DNA of 64,000 bases from JAGVJT01 sp964471225 (GCA_964471225.1 CAYYEZ010000062.1:1-64000); one strand, 5' to 3'. Shown: positions 8,007 through 17,387, counted from the first letter of the stretch. Program-made: numbers and translations. The notes: generated by a model from the letters alone, not told the origin.

Positions 8007-10929
8007 TCTTCAGGCTTGCCAATCACAAAGTGCGCATCGCGGCATAGGACGATATAGCCTATCGCTCGTCAATGCAATGTTGAAAATCAATACCCAACAT
8101 GAGATTTTCATCGCCTTATCGGGCGCATTTCCTGAAACTATTGAGCCGTTACGTAAGCATTTTTTAGCATTGATTCCTGAGGAGCGCATTGTAGTGTGGC
8201 ATGCTCCTTTTGCTGTGAGCCCAGAGCAAGAGTTTATTCCAGCACGAATTCACAACGCATCGCTTCTAAGAGAGGCATTCCTCGAACACCTTAAACCTGA
8301 CTTCATCCTCATCACGAGTTTATTTGAGGGATTCAGTGACAATGCCGTGACAAGTATTGGATTACTTGAAAATCAAATCCCAACAGCAGTGATTCTGTAC
8401 GATCTGATCCCCATGCTTTATCCAGATACGTACCTCACAACCCCAGAATTTCGAAATTATTACAATGAAAAAATTCGCCAGCTACAACAAGCCAATCTCT
8501 TGCTTTCAATTTCAGAGTCAGCAAAAAGTGAAGCGTTAACACACCTTCACCCTCTGCCACCCATTTCAGTTATCAGCTCCGCCGCAGAGACTCACTTCAG
8601 AAAAATCATTTATTCTGATACAGAAAAAGCTGACATTCTGAAGCAATTTCAATTGAAAAGAGAATTCCTCATGTATACAGGAGGGATCGACCCTCGTAAA
8701 AATATCGAAGGACTCATTGAAGCTTTTGCTGAGTTACCCCAAACATTACTCGAAACACATCAACTTGCAATTGTTTGCGCAGTCCAACCTAATGAGCGCC
8801 ATAAGCTAGTCAAACATATGAAAAAACATGGTTTGACTGAGAAGCAGGTCATCATCACAGGTTATGTGGAAGAACGAATATTGATCGCTCTTTATAACCT
8901 GTGCAAAGCATTCATATTCCCCTCCATACATGAAGGCTTCGGACTACCTATTTTAGAGGCGATGCAATGCGGTGCCCCAGTGATTGGCTCAAATCGGTCT
9001 AGCCTACCAGAAGCGATTGGTCATGACGATGCACTTTTTGATCCAACAAATAAGCAGGCCATTACAGAAAAAATTATACATGTCCTCACAGATGAGTCTT
9101 TTAGAAAAACACTCATCGAACATGGACAACATCAAGTCACTTTATTTTCTTGGGAAAACACTGCCACTAAAACGCTGCGTGCATTAGAAGCAGCTCAACA
9201 CACCCCAACAATAAAAAAAATATCACATCAATCAACTAAACCAAGATTAGCGTTTGTATCCCCTCTTCCGCCGGAACAAACAGGGATTGCTCAATATAGT
9301 CGAACACTGCTACCCGCACTGGCTCATTACTATGAAATTGATGTCGTCGTTGCACAAGCCAAAGTAGATGATGAGTGGATTCATTCGCATTGCCCTATCC
9401 GTAACGTCAAATGGTTTATGAAACATGCGCATGAATATGACCGTGTACTTTATCATTTCGGCAACTCTACTTTCCACACGCATCAGTTCGAGTGTATTAA
9501 AACCATTCCAGGAGTCGTTGTTTTACACGACTTCTACTTAAGCGGCATTTTATCTCATCTTGAAATGACTGAAAAAAAGACGTGCTGGTCTGAAGCACTC
9601 TATCACGCTCACGGTTATAGCGCACTTTTTGCACGCCATCACGCTCCTCATCTTGATTTTGTAAGAATGCATTACCCATGCAATCAAGAGGTCATTCAAT
9701 CAGCGCTAGGCATCATTATTCATAGCGAAGAATCGCTTCGTCTTGCAAAACAATGGCTAAATGAGCCACATGAAAAGCCTTGGTTTAATATTCCACTGCT
9801 AAAAGAGATCAATCCACTTACAAAAATTGAAGCGCGCCGACACTTAAATTTACCAGAAAATGCGTTTATCACTGCGAGTTTTGGATTTTTAGCGCCAACA
9901 AAACAAAATCTTGAAATTCTAAAAGCATGGACAAACTCATCACTACGCACAGAGCCTAATCACTATCTGATGTTTGTTGGTGCGGCTGAAGGAGCCTACG
10001 CAGAAAGTATCAACGCGTATATTGAGCAACATCAACTTCAAAACCAGGTGATCATTACCGGTTGGATTGATGATCACTTATTTGACCATTACCTCAAAGC
10101 AACAGATCTGGCGATTCAACTTCGCAGCGATTCTCGTGGTGAAACCTCTGGGGCAGTACTCAGTTGTTTTTCGAGTGCCTTACCTACTATAGTCAACGCT
10201 CATGGCTCAATGAAAGATTTACCCGAAAATACTGTCGTTAAACTCCAGGATAAATATACTTCGAATGAGCTTATCGCAGCACTCGAATCACTCACTACAG
10301 ATAGCGCATTACGCGAAAAGTTATCTACGGAAGCACTGGCTCATATTCAAACACATCACACCATCACCCAGTGTGCTGCAGCTTATTTCAACGCTATTGA
10401 AAAAAGCTATGCAACACCTCATCCAGCACATCTGATCAAAAAAAGCCAATTTACAAACAATGAAACGACATTACTTTTTTTAGAAAGCATGATGATCAAT
10501 CAGCCTCCGCGTGCGATTAAGCAACTCATGATTGACATCACCGAGTGGAAAAAATTATCAAAACAGCAATCACAGTTACTGCATCAACTCATCCATCATC
10601 CACCTGAAGGCTATCGTATCGAGCCGATTTATCGGCGTGCACGCGAGCCTTTTTTCCGTTATGCAAGAAGCTTTATGTCACAATGGCTAGCGTTTCCTAA
10701 ACAAGGCTTTAGTGATGACATCATTTCAACACGCAGACAAGATGTTTACTTATCTGTTACATCACTCACAGAAAAGAACCGTCTGCTGACTGATATCCTA
10801 AAAAGACGCGGCGTGTATCTCATCACACCGGAGTCAAATCAAACAACCAATGCCGATTTAGATGCGATAAAAGTCACATTAAAGAAGTATTTTCCTTTTT
10901 ATGGCTTAGATAGTCAGCCCTTAAAATAA
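7990..10929 (+). CDS. Two-domain GT4-family glycosyltransferase (WbdA-like layout)
   Basis: Protein of 979 residues with two GT-B glycosyltransferase units in tandem. Unit 1 (about 1-400) starts with a glycine turn (HRGIGRYSLSL), then an ISESAKSEAL stretch, the acceptor/donor motif YTGGIDPRKNIEGLIEAF and the EX7E motif EGFGLPILE (Glu315 and Glu323), which binds the donor phosphate in GT4. Unit 2 (about 415-810) restarts with FVSPLPPEQTGIAQYSRTLLP and has the variant donor motif RGETSGAVLS (Glu718). The last 170 residues are of unknown fold. Such tandem enzymes polymerise O-antigen, for example mannan-type chains. It is cytoplasmic. It probably makes a repeated glycan with two linkages; the sugar is unknown. 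A likely terminator overlaps its stop codon. Confidence 0.88.
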   Translation: MRIVIDLQACQSQSAHRGIGRYSLSLVNAMLKINTQHEIFIALSGAFPETIEPLRKHFLALIPEERIVVWHAPFAVSPEQEFIPARIHNASLLREAFLEHLKPDFILITSLFEGFSDNAVTSIGLLENQIPTAVILYDLIPMLYPDTYLTTPEFRNYYNEKIRQLQQANLLLSISESAKSEALTHLHPLPPISVISSAAETHFRKIIYSDTEKADILKQFQLKREFLMYTGGIDPRKNIEGLIEAFAELPQTLLETHQLAIVCAVQPNERHKLVKHMKKHGLTEKQVIITGYVEERILIALYNLCKAFIFPSIHEGFGLPILEAMQCGAPVIGSNRSSLPEAIGHDDALFDPTNKQAITEKIIHVLTDESFRKTLIEHGQHQVTLFSWENTATKTLRALEAAQHTPTIKKISHQSTKPRLAFVSPLPPEQTGIAQYSRTLLPALAHYYEIDVVVAQAKVDDEWIHSHCPIRNVKWFMKHAHEYDRVLYHFGNSTFHTHQFECIKTIPGVVVLHDFYLSGILSHLEMTEKKTCWSEALYHAHGYSALFARHHAPHLDFVRMHYPCNQEVIQSALGIIIHSEESLRLAKQWLNEPHEKPWFNIPLLKEINPLTKIEARRHLNLPENAFITASFGFLAPTKQNLEILKAWTNSSLRTEPNHYLMFVGAAEGAYAESINAYIEQHQLQNQVIITGWIDDHLFDHYLKATDLAIQLRSDSRGETSGAVLSCFSSALPTIVNAHGSMKDLPENTVVKLQDKYTSNELIAALESLTTDSALREKLSTEALAHIQTHHTITQCAAAYFNAIEKSYATPHPAHLIKKSQFTNNETTLLFLESMMINQPPRAIKQLMIDITEWKKLSKQQSQLLHQLIHHPPEGYRIEPIYRRAREPFFRYARSFMSQWLAFPKQGFSDDIISTRRQDVYLSVTSLTEKNRLLTDILKRRGVYLITPESNQTTNADLDAIKVTLKKYFPFYGLDSQPLK

Positions 10930-10945
10930 CGGTCTGACTTTTTTG
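10912..10945 (+). terminator. Probable rho-independent terminator of the glycosyltransferase gene
   Basis: AGTCAGCC (10912-10919) pairs with GGTCTGACT (10931-10939), with one bulged base, followed by a T run. The stem begins inside the last codons. The loop of about 11 bases is long, so strength is moderate. Confidence 0.5.
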
Positions 10946-11119
10946 AATTAAATTCTGCAAATGACCTGCTGTGGAAATACCCAAATTTTAGTCTTTCGTA
11001 AGATAGAAAATCCTCTCCAGACACTCTACCTCAACATATCCCACAAGAGGCGAACGGGGTAACGATTTAACACTACACCTAAAATCGCACCCTGTCCGGT
11101 TATTTTTCTTCTCTAGCCG

Positions 11120-11929
11120 TTACTGAAGTTGACTCGGCTTTAACCTCACCTCTTCTTCTGCCTGCTCGGGACGTTCTTGTACTCTAGCTTTGAAACCTTG
11201 TGTGAGAAAGCTAGCTAAACCCACCATCGCATCTGAGACTGCTGTTCTAAAGTTTCCTAATAAAGGTTCCATTTTAGCTAGGTTATCAGCTTCGTTACTT
11301 GGCGTAACTTCGTAGAATTCTTTATATTGCTCAGTAACAGGCACGACCATTGCGCGAGGAATACCTCCTACATCTCTAAAAGGAATGGCCACAGGTAGTG
11401 GTTCAGCAAGCGGTAATTCAGCTTCAACCTCAGTTTTACTAAAAACCTGTAACTCAATATCCCCATCTATGTCTCGAACACGACCCTCACGATTTTTATG
11501 TGGAACCTGAAGAAACAACTGATTTCTTTTATCAACTATTGCATTGAATGCTTTGGCGATGTTTTGAAAAAGAGCCTTGATCTGGGTGGGTATTTGAGAG
11601 ATTCGATAAGACCATGTCTTCACGTATGCATCATGAATTTTTTGTCTATTGTCTGCAAGATAACGATCTAACTCATCTAAGCTACCAGGAGTCCTTGATG
11701 ACAAAATATTGCCAAGCATTTCAACTTCAACCTGTTGTGTTGACTGTGGAGCACCATCCGCTTTTTGCCGTTTTGGGAGTTTTTGAGCTTCTCTTTGAGC
11801 TTTGTTCTGTGAAATTTCATTGTCCCAGTCCGAAAGCATGATATGAAGTACTTCCGAATATACCTGTTCTTTTTCCCCTGATTCCTGAGTTTCGCTAATG
11901 ACGTCTTTTTTCTCTTCACCTTTTTTCAT
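11120..11929 (-). CDS. Hypothetical acidic-tailed protein, effector candidate
   Basis: Protein of 269 residues with no recognised family. It is hydrophilic, with a Lys/Glu-rich N-terminus (MKKGEEKKDV), a central helical stretch around residues 95-135, and a hydrophobic segment near the C-terminus (about 228-247, FRTAVSDAMVGLASFLTQGF) too polar for a sure membrane helix. The last 20 residues contain a glutamate cluster (EQAEEEV) followed by a basic and polar tail. That resembles the E-block signal described for Dot/Icm type IV substrates; this is inference from a short motif. ATG start with GGAG six bases upstream. It stands alone between two intergenic gaps of 190 and 259 bases, as horizontally acquired effector genes often do. 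Confidence 0.75.
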   Translation of the reverse strand: MKKGEEKKDVISETQESGEKEQVYSEVLHIMLSDWDNEISQNKAQREAQKLPKRQKADGAPQSTQQVEVEMLGNILSSRTPGSLDELDRYLADNRQKIHDAYVKTWSYRISQIPTQIKALFQNIAKAFNAIVDKRNQLFLQVPHKNREGRVRDIDGDIELQVFSKTEVEAELPLAEPLPVAIPFRDVGGIPRAMVVPVTEQYKEFYEVTPSNEADNLAKMEPLLGNFRTAVSDAMVGLASFLTQGFKARVQERPEQAEEEVRLKPSQLQ

Positions 11930-12188
11930 GCTCTGCTCCGGCGTATTCGACCTTTGCTCAGAATATAGTTGAGAGTATCCTAATTTCCAGTGTCCTCTGG
12001 ATGACCAAGCTGAAACCCAATCATGTACAATTAATTTAAAAATCAGATTCGGACGAGCTCGGACTCGCTCACAAACTCGGTCTCGTAAGGTTTAGTAGAA
12101 CATGGAGCATCACGTTGTCATGAAATGGCAAGAGTATAGGATGAGTTACTAAAACAGCGCCTAAAATACATGCTCACTTTAAATGAGA

Positions 12189-12944
12189 TCAAATTGGATT
12201 TTGTGCATCAATAAAATAATGCTCTAATCCAAATGTTGTCGCTAAGTGTTGACCTAGCGCGCGAATCCCAAAGCGTTCAGTGGCGTGATGTCCGCAAGCA
12301 AAATAATGAATATTATGCTCTTGAGCTTGATAATAAGTCCGCTCAGAAACTTCTCCACTCAAATAAGCATCGACACCCAATCGTGCTGCATCTTCGATGA
12401 AATCTTGCGCTGCACCACTACACCATGCAATACGCCGAATAAGCGGTACAGACGCATCAAGATGTAAAGGGGTACGATGGAATTTTTCGGTCAACAATGT
12501 CATCATTGCATCAGGTGTGAGTGGGCGCTCCAGTGTTCCAGACCAGAGTAAATCACGATTACGACCTTGAGGTTGCGAAACCGTTTCTTGCACATTCAAT
12601 AAGCGTGCAATACACGCATTATTTCCAATCTCTTTATGACAATCAAGCGGCAGATGAAATGCAAACAAATTGATATCATGTGCTAATAATGCAGCAATAC
12701 GCGAGCGCTTCAAACCCAGTAAAGTAGGCTCTTCACCACGCCAAAAAAAGCCATGGTGCACTAAAAGCGCATCAGCACGACGCTCGACAGCAGCCAGAAT
12801 GGTCGATAATGATGCGCTCACTGCGGTACAAATAAGACCAACCTCATCCTTACCTGAAATTTGTAAACCATTAGGCGCGTAATCTTGAAACAGATCGACA
12901 TTAAAATACGTCGCGAGGTAAGTCTCTAGCTCATGCCGCTTCAT
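12189..12944 (-). CDS. Nif3-like dinuclear metal-centre protein (YbgI/DUF34 family)
   Basis: Protein of 251 residues, the usual length of the YbgI/Nif3 family, whose hexameric rings hold two metals per subunit. Visible ligand motifs are LLVHHGFFW near residue 60-68 and FACGHHATERFG near 215. The N-terminus (LETYLATYFNVDLFQDYAPNG) matches the family's DYxxNGLQ pattern. The cellular role is still poorly defined; cofactor or metal-linked metabolism has been proposed. It lies three bases after murA on the same strand and is probably the last gene of the mla-murA run, an association not seen in E. coli. Confidence 0.9.
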   Translation of the reverse strand: MKRHELETYLATYFNVDLFQDYAPNGLQISGKDEVGLICTAVSASLSTILAAVERRADALLVHHGFFWRGEEPTLLGLKRSRIAALLAHDINLFAFHLPLDCHKEIGNNACIARLLNVQETVSQPQGRNRDLLWSGTLERPLTPDAMMTLLTEKFHRTPLHLDASVPLIRRIAWCSGAAQDFIEDAARLGVDAYLSGEVSERTYYQAQEHNIHYFACGHHATERFGIRALGQHLATTFGLEHYFIDAQNPI

Positions 12945-12947
12945 GAT

Positions 12948-14210
12948 TTAATCAGCGACACGTTTGATATCAGCACCAAGTTTTGTGAACTTATCTTCAA
13001 CACGCTCGTAGCCCCTATCTACATGATAAACTCGCTCAACAACAGTTTCACCTTCTGCAACCAATCCCGCCAGAATGAGCCCAGCAGAAGCACGTAGATC
13101 TGTCGCCATCACTGGGGCACCTGTCAGGTGATCTGCACCAGTAATCATTGCAGTATTTCCATTTAGGCGTATTTTGGCGCCCATGCGTTGCAATTCTTGC
13201 ACATGCATGAAGCGATTTTCAAAAATAGTTTCAACAACCGTAGAAGCACCATTAGCGACGGTATTCATTGCCATAAATTGTGCTTGCATATCCGTTGCTA
13301 AGCCAGGATAAGGTGCGGTTGAGATATCAATCGCCTCTGGACGCGCACCATGCATATCAAGCGAAACCCAATCTTCACCCAGTGTGAGAGAGGCACCGGC
13401 CTCCTCAAACTTACACAGCATTGACAGCAAGTTATCTGGTCGCACATGCTTAACGGTCACTCGGCCTCGTGTAATAGCGGCAGCAGCCAAATAAGTCCCT
13501 GCTTCAATACGATCAGGCATGACCGCGTACTCGCCTCCTCGCAACGATTCAACACCATCGATTTCAATAGTATGCGTTCCTTCACCACGAATACGTGCAC
13601 CCATTTTATTAAGAAAATGGGCCAGATCAACAACCTCGGGCTCACGTGCCGCATTTTTAATGACAGTCTTACCTTCGGCTAATACCGCAGCCATCATGAT
13701 ATTTTCTGTACCGGTGACAGTGATTGTATCAAACATCAATGTTTTACCTTGCAGACGACCGTTAACTTTGGCTTTAATAAATCCGTTTTTAACATCGATT
13801 TCAGCACCCATTGCCTTTAAAGCTTTTAAATGCAAATCGACAGGACGTGTGCCAATCGCACAACCACCCGGCAAAGACACATCTGCTTGACCAAAACGAG
13901 CTAACAACGGACCCAATACTAAAACAGAGGCACGCATGGTTTTTACTAAATCGTAAGGTGCGACAAATTGATTAATGTCATTTGCATTTAAACGTAAAGT
14001 TGAGCCTTCTCGCGCCTCAATTTGCACGCCAAGCTTCATCATTAACTTTCGCATGGTCTGCACATCTTTAAGATCTGGAACATTATGAAGAGTCACATGA
14101 TCTGTAGCAAGAATTGTTGCCGCAAGAATCGGTAATGCCGCATTTTTAGCACCAGAAATTTCAACTTCACCGACCAATGGTCGTCCGCCGTGAATGATAA
14201 ATTTATCCAT
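12948..14210 (-). CDS. murA: UDP-N-acetylglucosamine 1-carboxyvinyltransferase
   Basis: Catalyses the first committed step of peptidoglycan synthesis, transferring enolpyruvate from PEP to UDP-GlcNAc in the cytoplasm. The 420 residues match the family length. Lys22 and Asn23 lie in EISGAKNAALP, and the catalytic cysteine is Cys117 in LPGGCAIGTRP (Cys115 in E. coli). Because that residue is Cys and not Asp, the enzyme should be fosfomycin-sensitive. The RMGA and DLRASAGLI motifs of the second domain are present. Its start overlaps the end of the bolA-like gene by eight bases, implying coupling. The order mlaB-ibaG-murA is the conserved gammaproteobacterial order. Confidence 0.97.
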   Translation of the reverse strand: MDKFIIHGGRPLVGEVEISGAKNAALPILAATILATDHVTLHNVPDLKDVQTMRKLMMKLGVQIEAREGSTLRLNANDINQFVAPYDLVKTMRASVLVLGPLLARFGQADVSLPGGCAIGTRPVDLHLKALKAMGAEIDVKNGFIKAKVNGRLQGKTLMFDTITVTGTENIMMAAVLAEGKTVIKNAAREPEVVDLAHFLNKMGARIRGEGTHTIEIDGVESLRGGEYAVMPDRIEAGTYLAAAAITRGRVTVKHVRPDNLLSMLCKFEEAGASLTLGEDWVSLDMHGARPEAIDISTAPYPGLATDMQAQFMAMNTVANGASTVVETIFENRFMHVQELQRMGAKIRLNGNTAMITGADHLTGAPVMATDLRASAGLILAGLVAEGETVVERVYHVDRGYERVEDKFTKLGADIKRVAD

Positions 14211-14454
14211 GATTTTGCTCCCATTCTGCTACTGTCCAGGTTTTCATTGTTACAGCATGCAACTGTCCCGCTGTAATCCAGTCCACCAGCTGCGCATACA
14301 CCCACTGCTCGCGCTTAACTCGTTGCAACCCTTCAAACTTATCCGAAACCACGATTAGCTGATAATGATAACCATCACCTTGAGCCTCGACGTGATGCAC
14401 TCCAGCTATTGCCAAAAGTCGCTTTGAAATCTCTTCTACACTAACATTACTCAA
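14203..14454 (-). CDS. ibaG: BolA-family protein (IbaG-like)
   Basis: Small BolA-fold protein thought to act with monothiol glutaredoxin in iron-sulfur or acid-stress physiology. The core is typical: VHHVEAQGDGYHYQLIVVSDKFEGLQRVKREQ, then HAVTMKTWTVAEW. The reading frame is open to 14484, but IbaG homologues begin near the VSVEEI stretch. The TTG at 14454 has GGAG six bases upstream, overlaps the mlaB stop codon, and gives 83 residues, the normal size. A GTG at 14466 is the alternative. It sits between mlaB and murA as in E. coli. Confidence 0.88.
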   Translation of the reverse strand: MSNVSVEEISKRLLAIAGVHHVEAQGDGYHYQLIVVSDKFEGLQRVKREQWVYAQLVDWITAGQLHAVTMKTWTVAEWEQNHG

Positions 14455-14732
14455 ACCATACTCCACAAATCTTTTACACCACAAAATTCAGCTAACGCGC
14501 GAACTTGCTCAGGTATTTTTTGAATCACTAAAGCTTTACCATGAGACACACAAAGACGTTTTGCCTCAATGAGTAAAGCAAGTCCCGCGCTATCACACAG
14601 CGATACGCCACTCAAATCGATACATACCTCTTGGACCTCAGCTTGCATCATAAGCGAACGAAATTTTGACAAATCAGACATTACTGTATGAAATGCAAGC
14701 TCGGCTGAAGGCGTGAACGCGATAGTATACAT
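14451..14732 (-). CDS. mlaB: STAS-domain protein of the Mla lipid-transport complex
   Basis: Cytoplasmic STAS-domain subunit, 93 residues, that binds the MlaF ATPase and stabilises the MlaFEDB inner-membrane complex. The conserved segment is VCIDLSGVSLCDSAGLALLIEAKR; the Ser in CDSAGL is the conserved position of this STAS type. It lies one base after mlaC and overlaps the bolA-like gene. The identification is secured by the mlaFEDCB order. Confidence 0.9.
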   Translation of the reverse strand: MYTIAFTPSAELAFHTVMSDLSKFRSLMMQAEVQEVCIDLSGVSLCDSAGLALLIEAKRLCVSHGKALVIQKIPEQVRALAEFCGVKDLWSMV

Positions 14733-14733
14733 G

Positions 14734-15333
14734 TTATGCAGCCACTTTGCGCTGTTTCATCTGAGAAATAAGTGCTTTCATGTCTGAATTTTGCAAAACC
14801 TGTCCAAATTGGTTCCTAAAGCTCTGCAAAAGACTTACACCTTCTACACTTAAATCATACACTTTCCAATTACCTGACTTTGCCACTAGTGCATAGCTTA
14901 GCGGAATTGTCTGTCCATTATTGCGCTTGATCATACTATTCACACGAGCAAACTTGCCGTCGACAGACTGCTGCGATGAAAAAGTAATCGTTTCACCAGA
15001 ATACTCCGCAAGAGGTGCTGCATACGTGCGAATAACCAAATCGGTAAATACAGAAGTGAATTCTTGTCGCTCAGCAGGTGTCGCACTATTCCAAGCATTT
15101 CGACCTAACACAGAACGAGACATCCCCACTACATCAACATGAGGGAGTAAATACTGCCGAACCGCATGCTCGATAATGGAATGATCATCTTTAAGCTTAG
15201 ATTGGTTTGCTTTTAGCGTTGTTATAATTTGATTCGCGGCCCCCTCAAGCATAGGCACAGCAGAATCAGCCGCCCAATTGAGTGTCGAAAAACACATCAA
15301 AAGCACACCCAACAATCGATTTATTCCTCGCAT
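14734..15333 (-). CDS. mlaC: Periplasmic phospholipid-binding protein MlaC
   Basis: Soluble periplasmic carrier that shuttles phospholipid between the outer-membrane MlaA complex and inner-membrane MlaFEDB. It has 199 residues with an N-terminal Sec signal (LLGVLLMCFSTLNWA, cleavage probably near residue 21-22). The mature part has the MlaC/Ttg2D pattern, including LLPHVDVVGMSRSVLG and a C-terminal segment NWKVYDLSVEGVSLL. It is eight bases downstream of mlaD. No mlaA gene is in the window. Confidence 0.93.
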   Translation of the reverse strand: MRGINRLLGVLLMCFSTLNWAADSAVPMLEGAANQIITTLKANQSKLKDDHSIIEHAVRQYLLPHVDVVGMSRSVLGRNAWNSATPAERQEFTSVFTDLVIRTYAAPLAEYSGETITFSSQQSVDGKFARVNSMIKRNNGQTIPLSYALVAKSGNWKVYDLSVEGVSLLQSFRNQFGQVLQNSDMKALISQMKQRKVAA

Positions 15334-15341
15334 GACATCAC

Positions 15342-15815
15342 CTATTTGTTGATAGAAAATAACAGCTGCCCAATTAAATTCTCAAGCACCATCGCCTCTT
15401 GGGTCTTTGCAATCAAATCTCCTTGCTTCAGATAAGGATGAGCCGAGTCAGCATCATCAAAACCTGGCACAATGCTAATATAATTTGAACCAAGTAACCC
15501 TTCGGTTAAAATACGCGCCGATACGTCATCAAACGGAATAGAAACGTCTGAACGTAGTCTTAATGTGACTGTAGCATTCAGTTGGTTTGGTTGTAACATA
15601 ATTTTTGAAACCTCTCCAATTCGAACACCAGCAACCGTCACAGGAGCATGCACTTTTAAGCCACCAATATTCACAAAATCCGCATTTACCTCATAAGATT
15701 TTCCAAAAGATGCCGTCGAAAATCCGCTAACCTTGAAAACCAAAAAAAGAAGCGAGAGTAAACCAAACAACATTAAGAGCCCTACACTCATATCTATTCG
15801 TCGTTGTTTGTTCAT
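15342..15815 (-). CDS. mlaD: MCE-domain lipid-transport subunit MlaD
   Basis: About 157 residues: a cytoplasmic stub, one membrane helix (VGLLMLFGLLSLLFLVFKVSG) and a single periplasmic MCE domain (YEVNADFVNIGGLKVHAPVTVAGVRIG) that forms a hexameric ring with a lipid pore. The frame is open to 15821 via TTG and GTG codons. The ATG at 15815 overlaps the mlaE stop in a TGATG junction and has GGAGG just upstream, so it is chosen. Confidence 0.95.
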   Translation of the reverse strand: MNKQRRIDMSVGLLMLFGLLSLLFLVFKVSGFSTASFGKSYEVNADFVNIGGLKVHAPVTVAGVRIGEVSKIMLQPNQLNATVTLRLRSDVSIPFDDVSARILTEGLLGSNYISIVPGFDDADSAHPYLKQGDLIAKTQEAMVLENLIGQLLFSINK

Positions 15816-16597
15816 CACCAACCTCCAATCATCACTGCTGTTAATAAGAAATCAAAACCCAAAACTGCTAGAGACCCAAAGACCACCGATCGTGTGGTTG
15901 CTTGGCTAATCCCCTCAGCAGTAGGCACACATGAGAATCCTTGAAAAACAGCGATCCAAATCACTAAAAACCCAAACACCAGACTTTTAATCACGCCATT
16001 TAAAACATCTGTTCTGACATTCAAAGCACTTTGCATATTCGACCAGAAGGTGCCTGCATCAATGTTTAACCATAACACACCGACACAATATCCACCTACA
16101 ATGGCAACCGCAGAAAAAATGAGCGCTAAAACAGGCAAGCCAATCAAGCCTGCTATGAAACGCGGATAAACAACACGAGTCAAAGGATCAACACCCATCA
16201 TATCCATGCTCGCTAATTGTTCAGTTGCTTTCATTAGTCCAATCTCAGCGGTCAATGCAGAGCCTGCTCGTCCGGCAAAAAGCAGCGCACTAATCACAGG
16301 GCCAAGCTCACGAATCACACTTAAAGCCAAAAGCTGACCTAGCTCACTTGTTGCACCAAATTTTTGTAGTGTATGAAAACCTTCTAAACCCACAACCATG
16401 CCGATAAACAAACCAGACACGACGATAATAAGGCAAGACAGCACACCAACAAAATAAAGCTGACGCCATACATCTCGCCATAAGTGACGAAAATAAGGCT
16501 GACGAAAAAGCACACTCGCCAAAAAGCGACCAGAATACCCCATCGCCTCTACAGAAGATAAGGTGCTTCTACCCAAGCGCGCGATAGCATCAAACAT
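15815..16597 (-). CDS. mlaE: Lipid-transport permease MlaE
   Basis: Inner-membrane permease of about 260 residues with five or six helices. The MlaE signature is clear: FGATSELGQLLALSVIRELGPVISALLFAGRAGSAL, then MKATEQLASMDMMGVDPL. It extracts or inserts phospholipids for the MlaFEDB pump. The frame is open to 16663, inside mlaF, but ATG 16597 has GGAG seven bases upstream and gives the family's start (MFDAIARLG). It overlaps mlaF by eight bases. Confidence 0.95.
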   Translation of the reverse strand: MFDAIARLGRSTLSSVEAMGYSGRFLASVLFRQPYFRHLWRDVWRQLYFVGVLSCLIIVVSGLFIGMVVGLEGFHTLQKFGATSELGQLLALSVIRELGPVISALLFAGRAGSALTAEIGLMKATEQLASMDMMGVDPLTRVVYPRFIAGLIGLPVLALIFSAVAIVGGYCVGVLWLNIDAGTFWSNMQSALNVRTDVLNGVIKSLVFGFLVIWIAVFQGFSCVPTAEGISQATTRSVVFGSLAVLGFDFLLTAVMIGGW

Positions 16598-17387
16598 CGA
16601 GCAACTCCTCCAAATAAGTGCGAGCAGGATAATGAAAAGGCACGACTCCATCGGCCTCACCATGCATAAACTGCTTCGTTTGCGGGTTAGTCGATGATTT
16701 CAACTCATCAGGTGTGCCCTGAGCAATCACCTTGCCTGAAGCTAAAAGATACACATAATCAGCAATAGAGCAAGTTTCCTCGACATCATGTGACACGATA
16801 ATCGTTGTTGTACCCAGCAATTGATTAATCTGTTTAATTAAACGAACCAAGACACCCATCGAAATCGGGTCTTGTCCGGTAAAAGGCTCATCGTACATCA
16901 TTAGTGCAGGATCTAGTGCGATCGCACGAGCCAAAGCGACACGCCGGGCCATGCCACCAGAAAGCTCTGCCGGCATCAGTTTCGCGGCACCACGAAGCCC
17001 GACAGACTCAAGTTTCATTAACACCACATCTCTGATCAGAGGCTCGCACAAAGTAGTATGTTCACGTAGCGGAAAAGCAACATTATCAAAAACAGACAAA
17101 TGGGTAAATAACGCGCTATTTTGGAAAAGCAAACCCATTTTTTGGCGTGCTAAATTCAGTTCTTTTTTGGGTAGTTGATGAATCAATGCTCCCTGAACGC
17201 GTATCCGACCAGCATCAGGGGCTAACAACGCACCAATGAGTTGCAGCAAAGTTGTTTTACCACTGCCACTTGGCCCCATGATAGCGGTAATCTTTCCGCG
17301 AGGAACAACAAGATCAATATCATCAAAAATGACGCGAGATCGATGCGAAAAAGTAAGGTGTTCAATAACGACGGTATGCTCGTCCAT
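16590..17387 (-). CDS. mlaF: ABC transporter ATPase MlaF
   Basis: ATPase of the MlaFEDB phospholipid transporter, 265 residues on the cytoplasmic face. Walker A is GPSGSGKT (38-45), the signature is LSGGMARRVALARA, Walker B is LMMYDEPFTGQDP, and the switch His lies in IIVSHDVEET. LSGGM in place of LSGGQ is usual for this family. It is the first gene of the minus-strand mla run and is divergent from kdsD across 151 bases that must hold both promoters; I could not pick a convincing -35/-10 pair for either. Confidence 0.95.
   Translation of the reverse strand: MDEHTVVIEHLTFSHRSRVIFDDIDLVVPRGKITAIMGPSGSGKTTLLQLIGALLAPDAGRIRVQGALIHQLPKKELNLARQKMGLLFQNSALFTHLSVFDNVAFPLREHTTLCEPLIRDVVLMKLESVGLRGAAKLMPAELSGGMARRVALARAIALDPALMMYDEPFTGQDPISMGVLVRLIKQINQLLGTTTIIVSHDVEETCSIADYVYLLASGKVIAQGTPDELKSSTNPQTKQFMHGEADGVVPFHYPARTYLEELLDV

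Noticed and set aside
12041..12100. GA/CT-rich imperfect dyad (CGAGCTCGGACTCG...CTCGGTCTCG) as terminator or mobile element end
   Set aside because: Pairing is poor, there is no T tract, and no second end or target duplication was found.
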